From: Adiantum capillus-veneris | Lineage: Eukaryota > Streptophyta > Polypodiopsida > Polypodiales > Pteridaceae | Assembly (NCBI GenBank): GCA_014529385.2 | Contig: CM043971.1 | Location: 30,027,709 to 30,087,708, forward strand | Reading direction: 5' to 3' | DNA length: 60,000 nt | Part shown: piece by piece, positions 1-9,574 of the stretch | Numbering within the stretch: position 1 is the first letter of the stretch | Layout: every line of letters starts with the position of its first letter | Position numbers and translations under genes: made by a program | The notes under the pieces: model-generated | Database searches by the model: none | What the model saw: only the letters and a program-made list of their open reading frames with translations | What the model was told of the DNA's origin: nothing

Positions 1-645
1 GCCTGAAACGTGTCAAACCTGATGGCCTGGCTCCCTTCCTTGAACTCCTTGGTTTTCTTGTTGATTTAGTCACTGCCAAAAGAGGACGAGCTCTCTTCTG
101 CTGAACTGCTAGATAGCCTTCCATGCCTTCTAGACTTTTTCAAACATCCACTTCAAAAAAATATTGTCTTTGGTGCGTAGAAATTGAGGAACCTTCTTAG
201 CACCCTCAAATACTTTAATAGCGTCTTCCCCGTGTGGTGTTGTTGGAAAACTCCACCAAGGGCAAATACACTTCCCTCTAGGTCTTCGGATCCGAAATAT
301 AAGACTTTAACAAATCCAAAACCATGCTATCTCAATTTGGCCATCTGTCTGCTGGTGGAACGAGGATGAGAACTGCAATCGCATACCAATGTTCTCCCAG
401 ATTGCCCTTCAAAATAAACTAGTAAACCGGGGATCTGTGTCCGAAAGAATGGACTCGCCATGCCTACCCCAATGATGGGCATGCCAAGAAACACGCCATA
501 TAACCGAAAAATCTGGGAAAACCAATAGTCTCGCCAAACAATCAGTCTTGACGGTCTTCTTTACCGGAATGAAGTGGGCCCACTTTGAGTCTTGGGAAGA
601 TCAAGAAAAAATAAAATCCATGACAATGCTTACGGCGACAGTAGA
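1..645 (-). pseudogene. Ty3/Gypsy integrase fragment, degenerate
   Basis: Read on the minus strand, this stretch gives pieces of a Ty3/Gypsy integrase core in shifting frames. A DFIF..LPKTQSG-like start lies near 600-560. A segment resembling FSSSFHQQTDGQIEIA follows at about 375-330; the HPQTDGQ motif is a hallmark of the family. A KKVPQFLRTKDNIF-like stretch lies near 185-145. The three pieces are in the normal order. Several frame changes and stops exclude a working enzyme. The fragment continues off the left edge. The family joins element cDNA to host DNA in the nucleus; here it is only a relic. Confidence 0.7.
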
Positions 646-1100
646 CAGCAAATCAGCCTAGCGTTAGCAGATTCCCCCACAACAGCAAGTCAGCCCTAGC
701 GTTAGCAGATTTCCACCGTAGAACCCCAAATTAGCCTAGCGTTTTTGGATCAGCCAGAGACCTAGCGTTTTTGAAGATCTTCGCGATAGAAGCAGCAGTA
801 GCACCAGTGTTTTCAATTTTCAGCAGTCAGACTCCACAATAGAACCCCCAAACCTCGCAGATCTCACCTTCCCGCAGCAGATCCTCGCCGCACAGTCAGA
901 TCCATCAAAGCTTGCAGTTTCAGCCCGGAAAACGCAGATTTCAACATCTGCGTTTTCAGCGCGTCGTCGTCGCATCCTCGCCATCGACATCGTCACCGAC
1001 ATAGAGTCAAAATTCAGAAGATAAGGATTTGCAGATTTCAGCCCTTAGCATTTTCAGATTTCAGCCGGTCTCGTCGTCGTCGACATCGTCGGCAATTCCA
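646..1100. repeat. Degenerate short repeats rich in TAGCGTT and CAGATTT
   Basis: Phrases of the form CAGCCTAGCGTTAGCAGATT recur at about 653, 692, 731 and 760, then CAGATTT/GCAGATC words continue to about 1050 with GTCGTC runs. No open frame here is convincing. A similar CAGATTT-rich stretch lies at 6640-6850 next to an LTR, so this may be the untranslated leader of an LTR element. That link is an inference from word content only. Confidence 0.45.
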
Positions 1101-1682
1101 AAGCATTGTAGAGATTTGTGCAATCATAAGTAGACCGCTCTCTCCATAGAGAGTAGGGCCTTGGAGGAGGGTTTGACAACTTCCCAGTGTCGTATTCTCT
1201 TCTCTCTCTATCTCTCAGACTCATGCACCTTCACGCACAGTGTCCATTCACTTTGTTTGTATCCATTGCACTCTCACTAAAGGAACGGAAGCCTTCCGTA
1301 AGTAAAAGGAACCTTAAGCACAGTTCGAAGCCCTCATCTGAGCAAAGTTCAACATTCACTTCCGCTGCCACCTTACACTCTAGATTCGTCTAGTCGGTTC
1401 CAGTTCCTCTGAAGGACAGGTGTTAGGGAGTGAGGGATGTTTGTGTGGCTGTGTGCGGCCAGTGTGAGGTTGTTTTCTCTTGCCGGGTTGTGTTTAGCCA
1501 TGTTAGCTTGATACTTCTGAGGTTTGTCTGTGAAAGTCCTACTTGAAGTTTGTTTTTGAAATGGAAGGTATTTGTTTTGAACCTGTCTTGTTGTCGATTA
1601 AAATTGTTTCATTCTAGGTTTTAAATGATTGGTGATTTATTGCCGGGTGGAGTACTGAGAATGTTGTTTGATAATGCCTGAA
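1101..1682. other. Non-coding stretch, no gene recognised
   Basis: The stretch holds a TCTCTCTATCTCTCAG pyrimidine run near 1197-1218 that could serve as a splice acceptor, then GT-rich sequence. The only open frame is a short one from 1187 with no recognisable protein family. I assign nothing to it. Confidence 0.4.
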
Positions 1683-1897
1683 CTCGGAACGACGCAGACG
1701 AGATGTTTGGGGAGCATTTCACTGTATGCTTGAAAACCTCGGAACGATGTAGACAGGATGTCTGGAGAGCGTTTCGTTGTATGCTGGAAAACCTGTGATG
1801 AACAATACAGACGGGATGTTTGGGGAGCGTTTAGTTGTATGCTTGAAACCTGCAAGCGACGCAGGCTATGATCTGGGGAGTGTTTGGTTGTATTAGT
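1683..1897 (+). repeat. Tandem minisatellite, four units of about 55 bp
   Basis: Four head-to-tail units begin at 1683, 1738, 1793 and 1850, with lengths 55, 55, 57 and about 46 bp. Each carries a core close to GGATGTTTGGGGAGCGTTT followed by TGTATGCTTGAAAAC. A weaker related copy may lie at 1970-2015 (TCGGGGGAGTGCTTAG). No coding meaning is seen. Confidence 0.8.
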
Positions 1898-2259
1898 CCT
1901 CTGAGCTTATGGCCCGGACCTTTTGAAGTTATTTGCAGAAGAAGTGACGAGGTAGTCATTGAGTAGCTTCATATCGCAGATCGTCTGTCTCGGGGGAGTG
2001 CTTAGCTACACTGTTTGTTTTGTCTTGTATCATGCATATGTGAGCATTTCTGTTGCATTGTTATGTGCAAACCACTGAATATTTCTAATTGAGTGAGATT
2101 GCCTGGGTATGTAATTTTAGTGCATCAAGACACTTGTTATAGATCAGCGGGGTCTGGGTGTGATGGCTAATTTTACTACATCGAAATATCAAGAGCTCCG
2201 ATCTGAAATGAGAAAATTGTCCCTTGAAATGTCCCTCAGATTTTTTTTTTATCTAACTT

Positions 2260-2420
2260 GAGTTGTTTTGCAGATATACGGTAATTGTTGACGATTACTC
2301 TTCTTTCTAGAAGGGGTAATGTCACAAATTACTGACATGTCAAGCCACTGAATATCCGGCGGGTTGGGGTTTTCCAGACCCAACCCTAGCCGATTGTCAT
2401 TCCCTAGACATTGAATTAGA
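2260..2420 (+). mobile_element. Polypurine tract and LTR start, TGTCACA family
   Basis: AGAAGGGGTAA at 2309-2319 is directly followed by TGTCACAAATTACTGACATG at 2320. The same arrangement, a purine-rich run then TGTCACAAA, occurs at 5948-5966, and near-identical LTR starts occur at 5957 and 59396. The 50 bases before the run also resemble those before 5957. I read this as the plus-strand primer site and the 5' edge of a 3' LTR. The rest of that LTR cannot be followed past about 2420. Confidence 0.5.
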
Positions 2421-2887
2421 GCTCCTGCTTGGGAACAGGCCTACATATAAACGTATGAAAGAGGTCAGAAATCAACTGAAAGAAGTCCTTCTGCAAATGC
2501 AAATTTCCAGAGGAGTTCTCGACTAGCGGGTACAAGCTATTATTGAAGACCAGACTTCCAACAGTAAGGAATCGCAAACTCAAATGACAATAGAGAAACA
2601 TGCAACTGCTCTTCGAAGATTGTTTCAACTGGTTTGAGTCACCAGAAAGAAGCATCAATGTCCGGCCGCCCACTTTTGTTCAAGCGCCCACATATATTTC
2701 CATACATCATTTTCTGTTGGGTCGTGGGGATTTTTATCAAGCCTTGCCCTACCTCCCGTAGGGCATCTATATATGGGGTCAGGGGGGGTACCCACTTCCA
2801 CATCTCATCTCACAGAGATCATATTGATTGTACTGAGGGTCTTCTGCTCATGGTAGTCATGGGGGGCTGATCACCCCCTCTTCACCA
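2421..2887. other. No gene recognised
   Basis: Between the LTR start and the LINE remnant I see no domain. Short open frames of 78-85 codons on both strands overlap each other and show no known motif. Confidence 0.4.
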
Positions 2888-3899
2888 TATCTATGATTTC
2901 CCGAATGATTACCACACACAATTACCCGAGCGGAACTAGTTACCCCTCCGATAGAAATTGAAGCTCTTACCAGATCAGTGTCCTTTATACATGGTTTGTG
3001 GGATACAAATAATTGCCGATATACTAGACTGGCCCTCGAATCTTCTCGACAATTAGCAATGAAAGGGGATACATCATGCTGGTATGCGCAACTGTCCTCG
3101 TGGTTTCAGAGACACGGGTTCAGTATGGAAAGATTACCCCCCTTCCAATACTCTCTTGCGGCTCCATCACTGGCAATTACACGAACGGAGATTAATAAAA
3201 TCATCGGTCAGGATCTTATACAGTTGGATACTAAGAGGACATGGGTAGACCCTACACAAGAATTGGTGATGAAGATGGCCGACTACAAAGAAAACTTCCT
3301 ACAGCTATCTGAAGATGGATTTGTGATTCGCCCGAGCTACATGGATACCCACCTTCCTACAGCTATCTGAAGATGGATTTGTGATTTGCCCGAGCTACAT
3401 GGATACCCACCTGTCTCATGGTTTGAGATGTGCCATTGGTCAGATTCGTACATCCTCACATCAGCTGGAAATTGAATTTGGCAGATTTAGGGGAATCCCA
3501 CCTGAGAGCAGAATTTGCAAGTTATGCGGAATGGAGCCGGAGACAGAATTACACTACATATGCCATTGCACCGTATACTATGAGATACGTGGGCGTTTCC
3601 ATTGCCTATTTAAAGAAGGCTTTGGACCTCTAGATAGAGTCATGCAATACCAAGATCAAAGATGCTTAGGCTTGTACCTACTGGAACTACATCGGCACAG
3701 GGATAATCTAATGAGAAGACAAAGAGCACTACAGCCTCAGAGGCAGATCACAGATTTCTTCGGATCGAGAGAAGCAGGAGTGGAAGGAGAAGCAAGAGGC
3801 CAGCAGCCAGCACAAAGGAGTACCCACATTCATACCAAAGGCACCCTCATTGACAGGGCGATTGAGCTTAGGAAATCGAGACGACCACGACCGAGATGA
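2888..3899 (+). pseudogene. LINE ORF2 C-terminal part with CCHC finger, frameshifted
   Basis: Two overlapping reading frames (to 3370, and from 3381) encode the C-terminal part of the same LINE ORF2 seen at 9714-10677, with shared phrases such as SFIH..W, LALESSR, SWFQ.HGFS, LPPFQY and YMDTHLS. The second frame carries a zinc-finger-like C-X2-C-X8-H-X4-C at 3516-3569, then YYEIRGRFHCL. In this family that region follows the reverse transcriptase and probably binds nucleic acid. The copy is 5'-truncated; similarity to the other copy starts near 2888. A 58-bp tandem duplication at 3295-3410 causes the change of frame. It is a dead fragment. Confidence 0.8.
3295..3410 (+). repeat. 58-bp tandem duplication inside LINE ORF2
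   Basis: Units 3295-3352 and 3353-3410 are identical except for one C/T difference (GATTCGCCC versus GATTTGCCC). Because 58 is not a multiple of three, the second unit throws the reading frame out. Both units encode the phrase ending in SYMDTHL. Confidence 0.95.
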
Positions 3900-4140
3900 A
3901 GAAGCACACTTCACCGAAGGAGACTACAACAAAGGATTAGAAGCATTATAGCCAGACACCCAGAATGCTCCTAAGAAGTTTATTTAATAATTTGTATTTA
4001 GTTTTTCACATTTATTTTCACACTTTTCACACTTAGTACTTTAGTACTAAGGTACCCAGACATTGTAACAGATTCACCACTTTTGTATCAGTTTGGTCTC
4101 ATAGGTCATTCTTGCCTTTTGAAGACGTTAATATAACATT

Positions 4141-4206
<66 letters not shown>
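3900..4206 (+). mobile_element. LINE 3' end: UTR, terminal motif and (CT)n tail
   Basis: After the ORF2 stop the copy runs about 190 bp through AT-rich 3' UTR. It reaches the family's terminal motif GGTCTCATAGGTCA ... TTTTGAAGACGTTAATATAA at about 4095-4138 and ends in (CT)n at 4144-4206. The same motif followed by CT repeats is found at four other places in the window, so the dinucleotide run is part of the element's 3' end rather than a chance neighbour. Confidence 0.8.
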
Positions 4207-4208
<2 letters not shown>

Positions 4209-4680
4209 GGAGGAGCAGCCACAGCAGAGCTCACATGTTTCTCACACCAGAGACACGTTGATTGATCGAGCGACTGAGCTAGGGAGATCCAGACGTCCAC
4301 GACTGAGGAGGATTACAGATCATCGACGGAGGCTATATTAAAGGATTCGGATCACTTTGGCCCAACATGCACGACGCCCAGTCAGATTACTGACCATGGA
4401 GGAGATTGATAAGATCCGCTAGCGACCGATGATGGACCTCTTGTGATCCACATGAGGACTGTTTTGTATCAGCTCTTCTATCATCATTTATATCAGACAA
4501 TGTATCAACCCAGTCTTAGCTACCTGATTAGCTCGCATTTAGCTTTAGACTTAGCATTCAGCTTTTTAGTTTTCAGCTCCTTTTATTTTGGTACTCACAC
4601 ATTTTATCAGATACATCAGGTTGTAACTTTGTGGTCTCATAGGTCTTTTTGGCCTTTTGAAGACGTTAATAGAACATTTT

Positions 4681-4736
<56 letters not shown>
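4207..4736 (+). mobile_element. Second LINE 3' fragment, 5'-truncated, starting at a (CT)n edge
   Basis: The sequence from GCGGAGGAGCAG at 4207 matches the LINE 3' end at about 10728-11160 (..ATCGAGCGACTGAGCTAGG.., ..GGATTCGGATCACTTTGGCCC.., ..ATGGAGGAGATTGAT..), including the terminal motif at 4628-4680, and ends in (CT)n at 4686-4736. Its left edge is exactly the end of the (CT)n tail of the previous copy. Its 3' UTR differs from that copy, so it is an independent insertion and not a simple duplication. Confidence 0.75.
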
Positions 4737-4739
<3 letters not shown>

Positions 4740-4769
4740 CACGCGTACTCTCACAACAAGTCCCAAGAC

Positions 4770-5360
4770 ACAAGGAAAGAAAGGAAAAGGGAATCAGCTG
4801 GTAGATCAAAGAATTCCCGAGACCCAGGATAAGATTTTTGAAGCGGATCGGTATACGAGAGATTTGGATACTGCTTTTGCCAAGGTGCACGAGGCTCTTG
4901 AGAAGTCTCAAGCACGGCATAAGAAGGAAGCCGACAAAATTAGAAAGACTTGAAGCTGAAGGAAGAAGATTGGGTAATCTTATGGTTTGAGAAGGCACGC
5001 CTAAGAAAACGAAAGGGAAAGGAGTGGCTTTTTCCAAAGCTAAGAATGCGGGACTATGGCCCTTTCTAGATTCAAAAGAAGATAAATGTTGTATCCTTCG
5101 GACTGAAGTTTCCAAATACTTGGAAGATTCACAATGCTTCTCATGTGAGTCTATTGAAACCTTTCACGGGTGAGGTGCCAGTCGACAGGGAACCTGAGGA
5201 GCAACCTAAAGTGGAAGAGAGTGAGGAGATACTCGTCCGGAACAGATACTGGCTCACCAGGAAAATAAAGCGAAAAGATAAAGTGAATGGTGGTTGTTAC
5301 TTTTTGAAAGCTTGGGCAAAACCGCTACCTGGGATTCTCTTTCATCCACCATAGAGCATA
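4770..5360 (+). pseudogene. Ty3/Gypsy integrase C-terminus and chromodomain remnant
   Basis: Frames here give the integrase tail of a chromovirus-type Gypsy element. First comes KIFEADRYTRDLDTAF..ALEKSQARHKKEADK, then LKEEDWVILW, a degraded MR.YGPF.IL.KI.D, and [18 protein letters not shown] at about 5120-5170. An ILAHQ...LFESLGKTATWDS stretch at 5240-5340 looks like a weak chromodomain. At least three frame changes and a stop at 4951-4953 are present. The order matches a Gypsy pol end, and an LTR follows at 5957 in the same orientation, so the two probably belong together. The left part was lost at the LINE tail. Confidence 0.75.
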
Positions 5361-5947
5361 TATGTTGCATAGGAAGCTCTTCCATCATAGGCTCCACGGT
5401 CTCTTTCACCTCTTATTCGAACTCCGTTCTTGCACCAGCAAGCCCTTCTTCAATTGGCCCTTCAAGGTCGCTCATCACCTCTTGATCTGTCACTTCACTT
5501 GCCTGCCCTTCAACAAGTACCTCTTCTATCGCTATGTCATGCTCTGTCAAAGAAGATAGAAACTCGCTCTCTACCGCATCATCTTGGTCCTCTACCATAA
5601 GTAAGGCTGCTTCATCTCTTTTGGAAAAACTCTACACCTATTGCACCACCATAGCACAATCCACTGCCATTTTCACAATTAGCTAATCCGACATCAGTGA
5701 GGTCCGGTGTGGATCTAGATGCGATTGCTAAACACGTTGCCAGAATCATGGTCCTAGATCTAGATGGATTTTGTAAGTTATATGATTTGAATCATGAATG
5801 TGATGTGAATGTTAACAGGGTCTTTGTGCAAGTGCTAGATTTGTGTCATCTAGTGCATAAGTACTTAGAGTCAGTGTCTATTGAACTGGTTTATGGCTTT
5901 TTTCTGTTTTTGTAGGCGTAATCTAGGGCGATTACAATTCTTTCATG
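5361..5947. other. Region between Gypsy pol end and LTR; acidic minus-strand ORF
   Basis: A 61-codon minus-strand frame at 5413-5598 encodes a very acidic peptide (EDQDDAVESEFLSSLTEHD...). Its composition looks coding, but no family is recognised and there is no partner exon. It may be a captured fragment inside the 3' untranslated part of the Gypsy element. The last 50 bases end in the polypurine run before the LTR. Confidence 0.3.
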
Positions 5948-6444
5948 AGGGGGGTATGTCACAAAATGATGATGTGGCTCCCAAATTGATGACCCAAAGT
6001 TATAAGTTGGGAAACTTATAGGGTCCCATCCGATGGGGCCCTAGGGACACTAGAAGATTAAAAAGAGAGAAAATCGCCTGGAACCAACTGACGTGGCAGT
6101 TGTACAGACGCTTTGCAATTTGCATGACCGATGATGTGGAAGCTGTACAAAATTCCGCAATTTGCGATGCCTAGCTCCAGCTTTTGGCGCCAATTTTTGG
6201 ACCAGATGCTTTTGAAACTTGAAGCTTTTGAATTGATTGCTTTTGGGGCTCTGCTTTTGAGCATCCCTTGTAAGTTTATAAGAGCCCTTGGGGCCTCACT
6301 CTAAGAGCATCTGCACGTAGAGTCTGAAAGTAGAGGTCCCTCAGGAGTTGTACTTGGCAATGATTAACGATAAAGAAATACCGAAAGGGGTGCCAGACTT
6401 TGGGGCCAATACCTCTGGGCACGGAACTACACCGGCCGTGTCGA

Positions 6445-6501
<57 letters not shown>

Positions 6502-6619
6502 TCTCTCTTACGTAACCTGCTCTCTCATGTAACCTGCCCGCAACTGCCTTGTTGCGTTGTTGGAACCTTGCTCGTGGTCGCTCATGTATGCCATGTCAGC
6601 TTTTTATTATAGCGTAACA
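5948..6619 (+). mobile_element. LTR of a Gypsy element (TGTCACA family) with polypurine tract
   Basis: GAGGGGGGTA at 5947-5956 is a polypurine tract. The LTR starts TGTCACAAAATG at 5957 and appears to end GCGTAACA at 6619. Inside are a TATA-like GTTTATAAG at 6274-6282, an AATAAAG-like signal near 6370, and (CT)n at 6447-6499 in the 3' part. The middle of the LTR (GCTTTTGGGGC.., AAAGAAATACC.., TTTGGGGCCAATA) is shared with 59396-60000 and with 33440-33660. It lies directly downstream of Gypsy pol remains, so it is most likely the 3' LTR. Confidence 0.7.
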
Positions 6620-7025
6620 TTAAGGTCTCAAGGTCTCAAATCATTTGCGTCGATTGAAGTTGCACTACGTTCAAAAATTCAGAGCTCAAAATTTTGCAAA
6701 AAACAAAACTCAGATATTTACAGATTTTGAACGCAATTCAGAGCTCAGAAACGCAGCTTCAGAGCTGCAGATTTTTTCAAACCTACAGATTTACAAAATA
6801 CAGAAAATACATTTTCAGAATTTTCAGAATTCTCACGAGTTGCAGACCTGCAGGTAAGTACAGAACAGCATTGACAGAAATTAGCAGAAAAGAAAAGTCA
6901 GAAAATCAGAAAATGTATGATTGATATGAGGAAAACATATGTATGCATTATGCGGGACACGGATGTATGCATAATGTGGATATAGTGGGTTGGCCTCTCT
7001 TGCAGAACTGTACATTGTGTTTTTC
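6620..7025 (+). other. CAGATTT-rich leader with a candidate short intron
   Basis: CAGATTT-type words fill 6640-6850. CAG|GTAAGT at 6851-6859 is a perfect plant splice donor, and CCTCTCTTGCAG at 6994-7005 is a good acceptor, enclosing 152 bp (6854-7005). The acceptor is 21 bp before the ATG of LINE ORF1 at 7026. A transcript from the LTR could thus be spliced onto the LINE reading frame. Sequence alone cannot show that this happens. Confidence 0.4.
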
Positions 7026-7966
7026 ATGGAGGTCATGAGCGCTTCGCCAGTGTGTAAGCCCCATATGAAGGCAACCTTTGTGCTTTCAAACAAGCGGATA
7101 ACACAAATGGAAAGGGAGATGAAAGAATGGAAAGCAGATACGGAGGGATGGTGGAAAGAGAAGGCCAACCTTCTTCAAATGCTTCTCAACGAAGGCGCGC
7201 AATGGAAGAAGGAGAAAGAGGACTTGCACGCAGAGCTACAAACACTTAAGGCGGATTCAAAAGCACTTGAAGAAGAGGTCTCAACCCTCAAGCGAGAGCT
7301 TGCTGATAGAGCAAGCAGTGGACTAGAGAAAGGGAAATTCCAGCCCTCGGTGATAGAGGAAATCAAGGTCATCAAGGAGCATGTACAGATAATCAAAGAG
7401 GAGGAGAAACAGAATGTGGTAAAGACGTCTTCATGGATGGATGTGATCACGAAGACACAGAAGAAGGCGGATGAGGCCGAGAAATGGATAGAAGTCGCTA
7501 AGAAAGGGAAAGGGAAAGAAACCACATCTGTCCTCACTCCTACAATCATCAACATGACTCTAGAAGAACAGCAGCGAAGAAAACTAGAGCTTTGCATATA
7601 AGAGTAACCGGTCTAAAAGACCGAGATGATGTGGAAGGGGAAGTCAAAGACCTTCTCCGCATCATGGGTAGTGAGGCTACTCATACAAAGGCATGGAGGG
7701 TAGGAAAGAAGACACAAGGAAATGGGGAGACTTCAAAAGAGAGAGCTTTAATCATCCGTTTCCCATCCATGGAGGCAAAGAAGGACTTCTTGAAAAGGCA
7801 TCCTACACTAAAGAAAACGGGCATATTCCTTGGAGATGACCTCGCTCTCACACAGCTTGCACATATGAGAGAGGTAATGCCAGAGATTCAAGCGGCAAGG
7901 AAGAAGAGAAAGACGGCCTTCTAGAGAGATGGTCGGGTGGTGATTGTAAAGCGGCGCTCCACATGA
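7026..7966 (+). pseudogene. LINE ORF1, copy 1: coiled coil plus RRM-like domain, broken
   Basis: From ATG 7026 (MEVMSASPVC) the frame encodes a long charged helix-forming region (about residues 25-170, repeated E/K heptads, e.g. LKRELADRASSGLEKGK). This is followed in another frame (7592-7924) by LHIRVTGLKDRDDVEGEVKD...IIRFPSMEAKKDFLKR...IFLGDDL, which looks like the RRM/CTD pair of L1-type ORF1 proteins. ORF1p of this class binds element RNA as a multimer. A one-base loss near 7585, compared with the copy at 58735, shifts the frame, and TAG at 7922-7924 replaces a tyrosine codon. The family stop is TGA 7964-7966. ATG 7026 is chosen because similarity to the second copy begins exactly there. 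Confidence 0.8.
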
Positions 7967-8570
7967 CGGTGTGAGACCTATGGGACCACACTCAAAGTTG
8001 CCACCTCGAATTGTAATGGATCTATGCGCCTTGATGTGGGTGCTTTTATAGTTTTAAGGGAAGATACATTGTCTTCTACTCTGAGACACACCAGGCCCCT
8101 GGACCGTCTATGCCTGACATTAGTGGATATAGATGGGAGACAGCCTGTAGACAGGAGACACGATCAGAGCACAGAGGGCGGGGCTCAGGAGGAGTGGCAA
8201 TGTTATTCACGTTGTAGCCATTGATACATATAGCCCGTAGGGATGAGCAAGCTAGGTACATGTGGGTGAGATTGAGAGCAGAGATAGGCAGATATCTTTA
8301 CATTGCTATTTGCTACTTCCCCCCGAGTACGTCAGTTTATGTACCACCCAGAGGACAGTCCCCCTTTTCTATTTTGGATGATGACATATGGGAGTTCTCT
8401 AGAGATGGTGACATCATCATTCTAGGGGATTTCAATGCTAGGACTGCCCATCATCAGACAATATTTTATGATACTTCACAAGAGATGCTGAGAGAGCTGG
8501 ATGTTGCAGAGACGGGCCTATCCAAACTATCACAAGATGGGGAACACACTGAGTGCGGCTCTTTCATGAG
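7967..8570 (+). pseudogene. LINE ORF2 N-terminal AP endonuclease, copy 1, broken
   Basis: In the same frame as ORF1, after the single TGA, the sequence reads ETYGTTLKVATSNCNGSMRLD. This is the first endonuclease motif with the usual W changed to S. Frame changes follow, then RYLYIAICYFPP and IILGDFNAR (about 8415-8445), the core metal/phosphate motif of APE-type LINE endonucleases. The family enzyme nicks target DNA to start target-primed reverse transcription. The C-terminal part (the SDH motif region) is missing; the coding sequence jumps near 8570-8590 to the reverse transcriptase side. The piece is non-functional. Confidence 0.75.
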
Positions 8571-9574
8571 CACTCCCCCCCCCCCTGCCATCACTTCTAT
8601 AGAGGCCTGGGGCCAGTACGCATCATCTTTGTACACAATTCCTGAGCAGCCCCCCCTTCCCGACCACCCCGATCCATGCCCACACACATGTGCTTTTTTC
8701 ACCGCTAAGATGGTGAGGAAGGCCACTTGGCATTAACAGGATGAGGACTGGGAGAGCATATGATCATGATGGCTTAGTGGTTGAGCATTTCACGCATGCC
8801 AGAGATCTACTAGTAATGTTTAACCGTGCCATGTGCGGAGGCTTGCCTGATACTTGGAGCATATCTACTATTGTACCTATCTTCAAGTCGGGAGACTCTA
8901 TGGAGCCTGGGAATTATCACACTATCATGATTGGACAAACATTGGCACCGTTGTACGCATCTATTCTTGAGCAGCAGCAGCTGAGTAGATGGGCAGAGAG
9001 GGAGGGGATACACGCAGCCGGGCAGGCAGGGTTCAGGAGGGGTTTTTCTACTCTTGACCATATCTTGACACTCAGAGCCATCATTGAGGAGGGCAGATCA
9101 CATGGGAGACAGATCTATTGTAGCTTTGTAGATTTCCGCAAAGCATTTGACACAGTACCCAGAGCTAGATTGATGCGCAAATTACAGCAGATGGGAGTAC
9201 CCACAGAGCTCATTTGGGGGGTCGTGGCATTATACAGGTCAGTAGTGGGACATGTACGCACCTCAGAGGGTCTATCCACACCGGTTCACTCAACTATTGG
9301 GGTGAATCACGGTTGCCCGCTCTCTCCTACTCTATTTGATATGTATGTGGATGAGGTTTTTGACTACATTGAGAGGGATGGTGATAGAGGTGCACAGCTG
9401 GCAGGGCCATGGATTCCACTATTGTTATATGCTGATGATATTGTGTTGATCTCCGACTCTCCGGAGGGGATGCAACGTCACTTGGATGCTTTGCATAGGT
9501 TTCCCCACGAAAGTGGTTTGTCCGTCAACCTTGGTAAAACCAAGGTCATGGTATTTAATACCACCCCACACTAG
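8571..9574 (+). pseudogene. LINE ORF2 reverse transcriptase, copy 1, damaged
   Basis: The longest frame (8741-9574) has the non-LTR reverse transcriptase motifs in order: TWSISTIVPIFKSGD, GFRRGFSTLDHI, FVDFRKAFDTV (motif A, about 9126-9157), NHGCPLSPTLF (motif B, normally QGCPLSPTLF), and YADD (motif C, about 9428) followed by the LSVNLGKTKVM thumb start. RT in this family copies element RNA at the nicked target. The upstream edge is abnormal: a run of 12 C at 8575-8586 marks the point where the endonuclease end and the RT start have been joined, with the intervening coding missing. A stop follows at 9572. Confidence 0.85.

Noticed and set aside
1683-1897. CRISPR array
   Set aside because: Units are contiguous and diverged, with no unique spacers of even length, and the sequence is clearly eukaryotic.
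4443-5115. Long SLSLSL and RERERE frames across CT tracts (also near 18743-19249, 28148-28484, 57377-58034)
   Set aside because: These are translations of dinucleotide repeats, not proteins. Only the kinesin-like part of 18743-19249 is kept.
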